This document shows, one piece after another, positions 10,901-17,990 of a DNA stretch of 64,000 nucleotides. Each line of letters opens with the position of its first letter. Positions within the stretch are counted from its first letter, which is position 1. The notes under the pieces were generated by a model. It did not search any database. It saw only the letters and a list, made by a program, of their open reading frames with translations, and was not told the origin of the DNA. Origin of the DNA: Pseudoalteromonas luteoviolacea NCIMB 1942 (lineage in GTDB: Bacteria > Pseudomonadota > Gammaproteobacteria > Enterobacterales > Alteromonadaceae); contig NZ_AUXT01000162.1 in the NCBI RefSeq assembly GCF_001625595.1, positions 46,900 through 110,899 of the forward strand, in the 5' to 3' direction. The position numbers were made by a program, and so were the translations under genes.

Positions 10901-12291
10901 AATGCCTGACGCTGTGCTTCCAACGCAGCTTGACCACTGCCCGACAGGGGTAAAATGTGCCAAGGTGCGACATGACTATATTCCACCTTAGGTGCTACGT
11001 ACTCTTCTAAGATGACATGGGCATTTGTGCCACCCATACCTAATGAGCTTACTGCTGCGCGGCGCACAGTGTCACTTTGCCAAGGCTTAAGTTCAGTATT
11101 TACGTAAAATGGGCTGTTCGCAAAGTCGATTTTGCTGTTTACGGGGGTGCTGTGCAAACTTGGCGGTAGCGTTTTGTGGCGCAATGCTTGAACAGCTTTG
11201 ATAAGCCCAGTAACACCCGCTGCCGAGTCCAAGTGACCAATATTGGCCTTAATTGAACCAATGGCGATTTGCTGGTTGTCGCACTCCCCATATGCTCGGC
11301 TCAATGCCGCGATTTCAATGGGATCGCCAAGCGTTGTGCCCGTACCATGCGTTTCAATATACCCCACAGAGCTCGGTTCAATGTCAGCAAACTCAAGAGC
11401 CGCCTCAATAGCGCCCGCCTGACCTGTGACACTCGGTGCCGTGTAACCGACTTTTTCTTTACCATCGTTGTTGATAGCAGAGCCTTTGATCACCGCAAGA
11501 ATATGATCGCCTTCTTCAATAGCATCTTCTACACGTTTTAACACCACCGCGGCGCTGCCACTGCCAATCAAAATCCCATCGGCCTGCTCACCAAACGCAC
11601 TCAACTGCCCTGAGGGAGACAAGCTACCACCCGCTGGCGCATGATAGCCTTGCTCATTATTTAGATTGAGCCAGACGCCACCCGCAAGGGCCGAGTCACA
11701 TTCATAGTTCTGCAAAGAACGACACGCCATATGCACAGCCACTAATGAGGTTGAACACGCCGTTTGCACCGTTACAGCAGGACCCGTTAGGTCTAGCTCG
11801 TAGCTGACACGCGTCGCCAATGAATCTTTATCATTACCATTGGTGAGCGCCAGCAAACTAGTGATATCCTGCTGGCTATCTGTCAGCAGGTTTTGTAATA
11901 GATAGGCGGGGACGCCGCATCCTGCAAACACCCCGGTAAAATTACTGCCATTGGTGGTGATGCCGGCATACTCAAGCGCATGCCAACAGGTTTGTAAAAA
12001 GACCCGCTGCTGAGGGTCAAGTTGCGCCGCTTCTTTTGGTGTGTAACCAAAAAATGCCGCATCAAACTGCGCCATGCTCGCAAACGGCACACCGCGTTTC
12101 ACATAATCTGGGTGCGCTAAGTCTTCCTCGCTAACACCCACAGCGCGTAGATCCGCATCCGCTAAATCTTGCACGGCACACTTTCCGTCTCGTACATTTT
12201 GCCACAGCGCATCAACATCGTCGGCATCTGGGAAACGGCCCGCCATGCCCACAATGGCAATATCTAGTTCGCTATATTTGTTTTCTGACAT
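7918..12291 (-). CDS. Type I polyketide synthase module, KS-AT-KR-ACP
   Basis: A single 1457-residue extension module. The ketosynthase starts at residue 9 and carries TACSTS (active Cys near 179) with the two catalytic His in ETHGTGT and NIGHLDS. The acyltransferase has GHSIGEY (active Ser near 619) and HAFHS near 714, the motif associated with malonyl-CoA. The ketoreductase has GGLGGVG near 1117 and the SDYCAANSY Tyr/Asn near 1273; the LDD motif of B-type ketoreductases is absent (HAAGLPGGG instead). The carrier protein has GGDSL near 1410. There is no dehydratase or enoylreductase, so the product should keep a beta-hydroxyl. The gene starts two bases after the upstream FAAL-NRPS gene ends, so the two are one transcript and the KS should accept the aminoacyl chain from that protein. 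With Lys upstream it would yield a 4,8-diamino-3-hydroxyoctanoyl unit (inference). Confidence 0.95.
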   Translation of the reverse strand: MSENKYSELDIAIVGMAGRFPDADDVDALWQNVRDGKCAVQDLADADLRAVGVSEEDLAHPDYVKRGVPFASMAQFDAAFFGYTPKEAAQLDPQQRVFLQTCWHALEYAGITTNGSNFTGVFAGCGVPAYLLQNLLTDSQQDITSLLALTNGNDKDSLATRVSYELDLTGPAVTVQTACSTSLVAVHMACRSLQNYECDSALAGGVWLNLNNEQGYHAPAGGSLSPSGQLSAFGEQADGILIGSGSAAVVLKRVEDAIEEGDHILAVIKGSAINNDGKEKVGYTAPSVTGQAGAIEAALEFADIEPSSVGYIETHGTGTTLGDPIEIAALSRAYGECDNQQIAIGSIKANIGHLDSAAGVTGLIKAVQALRHKTLPPSLHSTPVNSKIDFANSPFYVNTELKPWQSDTVRRAAVSSLGMGGTNAHVILEEYVAPKVEYSHVAPWHILPLSGSGQAALEAQRQALAIKLQQSPAQLSLIAAQLQHSRTAQAIRHAVVVDSAEQAQQLLVRDVSGDKATNHKIGLMFSGQGSQYVTMAQPLLKHVPAFKAHFEEVTALFNGELQDELRRVFTPNDDELLAANQLLGQTRLTQPALFVVAYTMAKCYQSHGVHIEAMLGHSIGEYVAACLSGVMSLDTAVKLVTARGEALQKMAPGAMLSVMSDAQSLTPYLNEQLDIAACNSPSNTVVAGTKEAIKALQGELKAADISVARLHVSHAFHSHLTEPVLNEFSDILARVQLSAPSTPFVSNLTGTWITAEQATSTQYWLDHIRQAVNFVDGVNTLAQRCDVLVEAGPGDTLQKLAKQSVSDTVTVLNSIAHARDLKAPIPPFVMTLAKLWQLGVQIKWSEVSEVAQGVEMAFPAYQFDKTEFWVDAKTVKASNTSVSENTGPELLEPIWQQQPSTVSSSVDLQGQKVVLFASDAPLITQLSSALVAKGATVIQVWQGDSFTTVEQNQYRLDCQDASQLNMLHEQVDGFARIVDCRLLDEHACGYQLLLPLSKWLLGQGQINWTVVASELFSVLGDEVMSAEKATALGITRVVGMEQAAIFCQLREVSNTLRDNGLPQFATQLVVDMANDAREIAYRGRQRFVLTQQALPTVATQVSEESSSAVTFITGGLGGVGLVLAKLLAAQGHALVLQTRSALPASEQWAALIADEHCDAKLVSQLSALKALQDSGARIAVVQADVLDIASLNVAISHAEQSLGRVTQVIHAAGLPGGGMLAQLTAEQATQSMAAKTRGTDNLLAAFKSHQLERMILCSSLASVLGALGQSDYCAANSYLDAVAAQPQPFLVQSVNWDAWANIGMAAGHSVGEEFGIDEAAAHTLLAGIGQSQAPQLYAASLPWQARADKVAELTERLMQAKAPAPKGHKRPELGTEFEAPESELELQLAAIWSEFLGFDEIGIFDNLFELGGDSLIAIQMLAKVKQQFTVEVEPATFFEDPNLDNLTFLIEEQLLNE

Positions 12292-12293
12292 TG

Positions 12294-15200
12294 TTATGAT
12301 TCTCTTGCTTTTCTTTTACGCGCGGCAATCGCGCCCATGCCGCGTTTTTGTTTCGCGCCACTTGGTTTATTCGGTGTAACAGGCGCTGTATTTGATTGTG
12401 CACTGCCAAGTAGCGTCGCCAAACTGGCAATGCTTGGGTGCGCAAACAGCTCTGTCATTTGTAAATTGGGGTATTGCACTTTTAGCTCTTCATAAACGGC
12501 CATGAGTAACAAAGAGTGGCCGCCCACATCAAAGAAATTGGCATGACGGTCAATCTCTTGCATCTTTAAGTGTTTTTGCCAAATTTCAGCAATAGTACGT
12601 TCCGTGTCATTTTCTGCCAATGAAACAGACTGGCCGACACGCTCCACTTTTGGCAGCTGGCGGCGCTCCAATTTGCCACTGGCATTGATGGGTAGCTTTT
12701 CCATTACGACGATGTCACTTGGCACCATATAAGCTGGCATATGCTCGCTTAGCGCGCGTTTTAACATGTCAGCAAATGTTTGATCACTAAACTTGACGCT
12801 TTGAATATAGGCAATTAAACCTAAACCGTGACTTTGTTGCTCGGTGACTACCACCGCCGTATCAACATCCGGTAATTGACTTAGCTGCTGTTCAATTTCG
12901 CCAAGCTCAACTCTAAAGCCACGTACCTTCACTTGGTGATCGTTACGACCGTGATACATCAGGTCGCCACCTTGCCAGCTGACTAAATCGCCAGTGGCGT
13001 ACATACGCGCGCCTGTGTCGCTAAACGGGTCGGCGATAAAGCGTGTCGCGGTCATTTCAGGCTGCGCCCAATAGCCACGGGCTAGAATGTCACCGCCCAC
13101 GTAGAGCTGTCCCACATGACCATTAGGCACTATCTCGAGGTTGTCATCCAAAATATATAGCTGACGGCCAGCCAATGCGTGTCCAAGCGGCACAGACTGT
13201 TGTGCGTTATCACTAACATTCAAGTCTTGACACGGATGGATAGCGGCTTCCACCACGATTTCGGTTGGCCCGTAGGTATTGAGCAATCTCACCTGAGCAA
13301 GACCCGTATTTTGCCAATCTTGGATCCCAGCTAAAGACATGGCTTCACCGCCCGAATGGACCTGCCTTAATTTAGGAAGCTCAAGCGGTGTAAGCTGCGC
13401 TTTGCGTGCCCAACTCGCACTGATACTGCGCCAGTAGGCCGCACTTAAGTCCATAACCGCCACATGGTGTTTTTGTGCCTGCGCGTAGAGCGTGTCGGCA
13501 TCCCACAGTGCATCACCACGCAGCAGTACTGCCGCTCCCACCGCCCATGTTGGGAACAATTGTTCAACAAACGCGTCAAAATTGGCCGTAGCAAATTGCA
13601 GCACGACGTCGTCGGCTTGTAAGTTTATAAAGCGTCTAGCCGAGTCAATGTAACGTGCTAATGCTCCCAACTCGATGGCCACACCTTTCGCTTTACCGGT
13701 CGAGCCTGAGGTGTAATTTAAATAGGCCGTTTGATTGTCGTGATAGTCCACGGCTGGCACTTTGGTATTTAGGTGCTGTTCACTCAACAAGGTTTGCGGT
13801 GACAAAAGTGCACCGTCAAAGGTCACGGGCAATGACGCTTCATCACTTAAGATGGCACCACACCCACTGTCTTGCTGCATATGTTGTAATTTGTCTGCGG
13901 GGAATTGTTTATCTAGAGGCAAATACGCCGCGCCTGCCTTTAAACACGCTAACGTACTTGCCAACATCAGCGGCTTTCTGCTTTGCATTACACCCACTAC
14001 ACACTCAGCACCAAACCCGTTGGCAATCAACCCATGGGCTATACGGTTTGAAGTCTGCTCTAACCATTCAAAGCTATAATACTGGTCGTTATAGATCACC
14101 GCCGTTCGCACTGGCGTTTGTTCAGCAATCTCGCTGATTTTTTGCAGCCAAGGCGTCGCTGGCAATATAATGTTTTCTCCACGCCCTTGCTGAGCAGATT
14201 CAACTTGCAGTGTGTGCAGCGCAAGGTTGCCAATAGCTTGTTTTGGGGCATTAACAATTTCATTTAATAGGGTATTAAAGGCACTCGTCACACTGTCAAT
14301 ATAATCGGCATCGTACAACGCTGCGTTGTATTGGAACTCCAACAACAACGCACCATCGTTTAATAACCGAGAGTCGATACTCAAATCAAATTGCGCTTGC
14401 TGTTGCAGTGCAGTGACCTGTTCAACCTCAACGCCCGGTAACTCAAGCGCTTGCTGTACGTCTTGTTCTAAGTGATTGAACATCACTTGGAATAACGGGT
14501 TTTGTCCCAGACTACGGTCAGGGTTCATCACCTCAACAAGTTTTTCGAAGGGTAAATCCTGATTTTTTTGCGCATCAATAGCGTGTGTTTTAGTAGACGA
14601 TAACACCTCAACAAAACTTTGCTCCGCTGACAGTTCATTGCGCTGTACAAGCGTATTAATGAAAAAGCCCATCAGTGAGTGCAATTCAGAGAAACGGCGG
14701 TTCGCCACCGGTACACCAATGCGCGGTGTCCGCTTACCAGAGAAGCGATAGAAGAATACTTGTATGCTACTGAGCAACAGCATAAATAAGCTAGCACCGT
14801 ATTGATGTGCCAAAGCCTGCAATTGTTCAACTTGTTGATAAGAAAGCTTTATCATCTGGCTTTGCATAGGGGCTGGCATGTCTGGTTGCCTTGGGTGTTG
14901 CGGCGCGAGCAGCTCTTCGTCATCGTTAGCCTGCAATTGCTGCTGCCAATACGTTAATTGTGCTTGGGCTTCTGAACTTGATAGCCATTGCTGTTGCCAG
15001 GCAGCAAAGTCACCATAATTCAAGGTATGAGCTATGTCGGGGAAGGGGTTTGTGTCAACTAGTGCCGCGTAATAATGGCTAATATCCGCCAACATCAAAT
15101 CGAAGCTCCACGCGTCACTGGCGATATGGTGTATTACTAAAATCAGCTGAGCGCGATTGTCTGACAATTTAACCAGAGCAGCCCTAAAGTTATCTCCGCG

Positions 15201-17549
15201 CTCTAATTCAAAGGGTTGCTTGTAGAAGGTTTCAACCCATGCTTTTGCAGCGGCGTCTGAATCCGAGCTTTCACTAAAATCAGCCTGTTGCCAATTAAGC
15301 GTTTGTTCACTTAACTGCTGTTGCCACTGGCCTGATTCAGCTTTGCCATAGGCATGACGTAATACGGCCTGTTGCGCAAGGATATGTGCCACGGCGCTAT
15401 GCAAATGCGTTTCACTGATCTCACCCTTAAGCGTCAAGCTGGCACCAATATGATAAGCGCTGCTCAGAGGTTCTAACTGCCATAAAAATAGCTGTCTTTG
15501 TTGCTGTGCACTCAGAGGATAAGCGGCTTTTTCTAGCGCAGGGATAAACGACTGTTTTTGCTTAGTTGCAACACTTTCACGCACCAACTGGCAAAAATCG
15601 CCAAATTTATGGGCAGCAAATACCGCCGTCGGCTCTATCTGGCAATTAAAGGCTTCTTGCACCTTTGCCAGCAGTAAAGCGGCTTTAATCGAGCTGCCAC
15701 CCAAAGCAAAAAAGTCAGCTCCATCTCTATTAACTGGGTAGTGCAAAACGCTTTGCCACAATGCAGCTAAACGCTGTGCCACCTCATCCCATGTGTGCTG
15801 GTCGTCCCCACCATGACTCACTGACAGCTGTTGCAACTGTGACAGGTTAAATACCCCATAGGTTGCCAATTTCTTGGCTTGTAGTAATTTCAAACACGCG
15901 CTGCGCTGCAATTTACCACTGGAGGTTTTGGGTAACCCGCCTTGGTCCAGTAACACCACAAGTTCTGGGCAATGACCAAATTGCGCAATAATAAAATCTC
16001 TGACAATCAGTGCCGTTTGCTCTGCGGGCACTTCATTGCGATATACATTGGCGGTTTCAATCGCCACACCAATGCCTTCACCGCTTTGCTCACTCGGGAC
16101 AGGGAAAGCAGACACGCGGCCCTGACGCACAAAGCTCAGTGTCCCTTCGATGGCACGTTCTATGTCTTGTGGGTAGACATTATGACCATTCATGATAATG
16201 AGGTCTTTTTGACGGCCTGATATAAACAACTGGTCGTCATGGATATAGCCCACATCGCCCGTTCTTAACCAGCGTTTGCCTTCATGCTCCACAAAAGTGT
16301 CTTGGGTTGCTTGCTCATTACGCCAGTAGCCCACCGCAATGCTTGGACCACTCGCCCAAATCTCGCCAATACTGCCCTGTGCAACTTCATCAAAACTGGT
16401 TGGACAGGTAATACGAATCTGGTGTTCGCTTGCAACAACGCCACAACCAACTTGATGAGTATATTCGCCACTATCGCGCATGTCTTTAGCGTGTTGTAAT
16501 ACTGCTTTGCCCGCTGCCAACTCACGAGTATCAAATGCCTCAATCACCGCACCTTGTGATGGTATGCTACCGGTGACATACAGGGTGCCTTCGGCGAGCC
16601 CATAACATGGGTAAAGCGCCGTTGGTTTAAACCCTTGCGCAGCATACTTTTGCGCAAAACTCAGCAAAGTATCGTGGCGAATTGGCTCTGCGCCAGAGAA
16701 AAACACCCGCAAACTGCTCAAGTCTAAATCTGCTACTTGCTTGTCTTTCACACGCTCGATACACAGACGATATGAAAAGTCAGGACCGCCACTCATGGTG
16801 GCTTTGTACTCAGATATCAGCTGCAACCATCGTGCAGGGCGCTCCATAAAGTACCTTGGAGAGCACAGTACGAGTTTATAGCCTGTGAATATTGGCTGCA
16901 GTAGGCCACCAATCAACCCCATATCATGGAACAGTGGTAGCCAGCTCACTAGCACATCATCTTGGGTAATATTCATTCCCTCAGCAATGGCTTTTTCGTT
17001 ACCAAGCAAATTGCCATGACTTACCATGACGCCTTTAGGCTTCGCCGTCGACCCTGACGTGTACTGTAAAAACGCGATTTCTTCAGACTTGGTTGGGTGA
17101 CGTTCAACCGTTTCATGCTGTTCGCAGAATTCATCAATCACCAGCATTTTGCTATCGCTGACCTGCTCAACAAGGGCTTCCACTGTCGAGGTAAATCGTG
17201 CCGTGGTTAGCACCACAGCTGCTTCTGAGTCTTCTGCAATACCTACTGTACGTGCGATATGCTGCGCCTTAGTCGACTCAGGTGGAAAGCTGGGAATGGC
17301 CGTCACACCAAGATACTGACATGCTAAAAAACTCGTCACATATTCAATACCGGTGTCCATTAAGATCAGCGCTCTATCGCCTGCCACCACATGATTTTTC
17401 AAATGGCTGGCAACCATCAAGCTCTGGGCATATAGCTCTCCAAAGCTCCATGGCGTCTGTGCTTTTTTATCCACACAGACTAGCGCGATGTTGTCCGGCT
17501 GCTGCGCAGCGTGTTGCGCTAAGTGATCCATGATGGTGATGGCGGTCAT
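12294..17549 (-). CDS. FAAL-ACP-C-A-T loading and first NRPS module
   Basis: A 1751-residue chain-initiating protein. Residues 1 to about 585 form a fatty acyl-AMP ligase (TSGSTAKPKG, then SGRQKDLIIMNG). An acyl carrier protein with GGSS (phosphopantetheine Ser near 618), a condensation domain with HHIASDAWS near 807, an adenylation domain (TSGSTGKAKG near 1285) and a carrier protein with GGHS near 1677 follow. The last residues are rich in Lys and Arg, possibly a docking tail. The adenylation code read by eye is DAEDHGTVEK; three acidic pocket residues fit a basic substrate and resemble Lys/Arg codes of pyoverdine synthetases. The expected product is an N-fatty-acyl basic amino acid passed to the PKS. 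A free FAAL at the start of a peptide that an acylase gene accompanies recalls PvdL/PvdQ. Start ATG 17549 with GGAG close upstream. Substrate is inferred. Confidence 0.95.
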   Translation of the reverse strand: MTAITIMDHLAQHAAQQPDNIALVCVDKKAQTPWSFGELYAQSLMVASHLKNHVVAGDRALILMDTGIEYVTSFLACQYLGVTAIPSFPPESTKAQHIARTVGIAEDSEAAVVLTTARFTSTVEALVEQVSDSKMLVIDEFCEQHETVERHPTKSEEIAFLQYTSGSTAKPKGVMVSHGNLLGNEKAIAEGMNITQDDVLVSWLPLFHDMGLIGGLLQPIFTGYKLVLCSPRYFMERPARWLQLISEYKATMSGGPDFSYRLCIERVKDKQVADLDLSSLRVFFSGAEPIRHDTLLSFAQKYAAQGFKPTALYPCYGLAEGTLYVTGSIPSQGAVIEAFDTRELAAGKAVLQHAKDMRDSGEYTHQVGCGVVASEHQIRITCPTSFDEVAQGSIGEIWASGPSIAVGYWRNEQATQDTFVEHEGKRWLRTGDVGYIHDDQLFISGRQKDLIIMNGHNVYPQDIERAIEGTLSFVRQGRVSAFPVPSEQSGEGIGVAIETANVYRNEVPAEQTALIVRDFIIAQFGHCPELVVLLDQGGLPKTSSGKLQRSACLKLLQAKKLATYGVFNLSQLQQLSVSHGGDDQHTWDEVAQRLAALWQSVLHYPVNRDGADFFALGGSSIKAALLLAKVQEAFNCQIEPTAVFAAHKFGDFCQLVRESVATKQKQSFIPALEKAAYPLSAQQQRQLFLWQLEPLSSAYHIGASLTLKGEISETHLHSAVAHILAQQAVLRHAYGKAESGQWQQQLSEQTLNWQQADFSESSDSDAAAKAWVETFYKQPFELERGDNFRAALVKLSDNRAQLILVIHHIASDAWSFDLMLADISHYYAALVDTNPFPDIAHTLNYGDFAAWQQQWLSSSEAQAQLTYWQQQLQANDDEELLAPQHPRQPDMPAPMQSQMIKLSYQQVEQLQALAHQYGASLFMLLLSSIQVFFYRFSGKRTPRIGVPVANRRFSELHSLMGFFINTLVQRNELSAEQSFVEVLSSTKTHAIDAQKNQDLPFEKLVEVMNPDRSLGQNPLFQVMFNHLEQDVQQALELPGVEVEQVTALQQQAQFDLSIDSRLLNDGALLLEFQYNAALYDADYIDSVTSAFNTLLNEIVNAPKQAIGNLALHTLQVESAQQGRGENIILPATPWLQKISEIAEQTPVRTAVIYNDQYYSFEWLEQTSNRIAHGLIANGFGAECVVGVMQSRKPLMLASTLACLKAGAAYLPLDKQFPADKLQHMQQDSGCGAILSDEASLPVTFDGALLSPQTLLSEQHLNTKVPAVDYHDNQTAYLNYTSGSTGKAKGVAIELGALARYIDSARRFINLQADDVVLQFATANFDAFVEQLFPTWAVGAAVLLRGDALWDADTLYAQAQKHHVAVMDLSAAYWRSISASWARKAQLTPLELPKLRQVHSGGEAMSLAGIQDWQNTGLAQVRLLNTYGPTEIVVEAAIHPCQDLNVSDNAQQSVPLGHALAGRQLYILDDNLEIVPNGHVGQLYVGGDILARGYWAQPEMTATRFIADPFSDTGARMYATGDLVSWQGGDLMYHGRNDHQVKVRGFRVELGEIEQQLSQLPDVDTAVVVTEQQSHGLGLIAYIQSVKFSDQTFADMLKRALSEHMPAYMVPSDIVVMEKLPINASGKLERRQLPKVERVGQSVSLAENDTERTIAEIWQKHLKMQEIDRHANFFDVGGHSLLLMAVYEELKVQYPNLQMTELFAHPSIASLATLLGSAQSNTAPVTPNKPSGAKQKRGMGAIAARKRKARES

Positions 17550-17687
17550 GATTTACTCCATGAAATTTATCTAGCAAATGCGCATACTGAGTTTAATTTT
17601 GGCTATTTTTTTGTATGATTACGCCAAGCTGATGCGCTTGATTAAATGGGTGCTGCCCACGATTCGGATTTATGAAATGAGGCGTTG

Positions 17688-17712
17688 AAAAAGAGCGACT
17701 TGCTAGACGCTC
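17688..17712 (-). terminator. Rho-independent terminator after mbtH
   Basis: Stem GAGCG/CGCTC with an inner CT/AG pair after one mismatch and a 4-base loop; the minus-strand transcript continues into TTTTT. It sits 9 bases past the MbtH stop codon and about 140 bases before the FAAL-NRPS start. Confidence 0.6.
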
Positions 17713-17721
17713 AATTGTCGC

Positions 17722-17934
17722 TTACACGTCTTGTTGAGCCATTGCGTTTCTGAGGCTCAAGGGACGCATATCTGTCCAATGTGTTTTAATATGCTCAAGA
17801 CACGTAGCCTTGTCACCACTCACACCAGTGTCTTGCCAACCGCCGGGTACTGATTTGTAACTAGGCCACAAAGAGTACTGTTCTTCGTGATTAATGATCA
17901 CTTTAAAAGTGCCGTTTTCGTTATCGAAACTCAT
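17722..17934 (-). CDS. MbtH-like protein
   Basis: A 70-residue protein with the family's hallmark residues: the MSFDNENG beginning, SLWP, PGGW, and the C-terminal pattern ending WTDMRP. MbtH-like proteins bind adenylation domains of NRPSs and are needed for their folding or activity, so this one should serve the adjacent synthetases. The start is placed at ATG 17932-17934; the preceding codon is GTG and is a possible alternative. It is boxed between two terminator hairpins, one just upstream (17946-17983) and one just downstream, so its expression probably depends on read-through or on a promoter inside the acylase gene. Confidence 0.95.
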   Translation of the reverse strand: MSFDNENGTFKVIINHEEQYSLWPSYKSVPGGWQDTGVSGDKATCLEHIKTHWTDMRPLSLRNAMAQQDV

Positions 17935-17945
17935 CACATTTTTCC

Positions 17946-17983
17946 AAAAATTAGACTGTCGCCACTGTGACGCGCGACAGTCT
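17946..17983 (-). terminator. Rho-independent terminator between acylase gene and mbtH
   Basis: A perfect 10-bp stem AGACTGTCGC/GCGACAGTCT (17953-17983) with an 11-base loop; on the minus strand it is followed by AATTTTT. It lies 8 bases past the acylase stop and only 11 bases before the MbtH start, and the T tract abuts the likely ribosome binding site (GGA). Confidence 0.75.
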
Positions 17984-17990
17984 AAGATTT

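Noticed and set aside
12294..17549. Alterochromide (lipopeptide) gene cluster
   Set aside because: The FAAL-PKS order, ECF sigma, Fur site and acylase do not fit that non-iron, halogenated lipopeptide; a siderophore-type reading is better.
17550..17687. PvdS-type iron-starvation box (TTAAT, 17 bases, CGT) before the FAAL-NRPS
   Set aside because: Only a partial match to TAAAT-N16-CGT and not found before the acylase or last NRPS; too weak to annotate.
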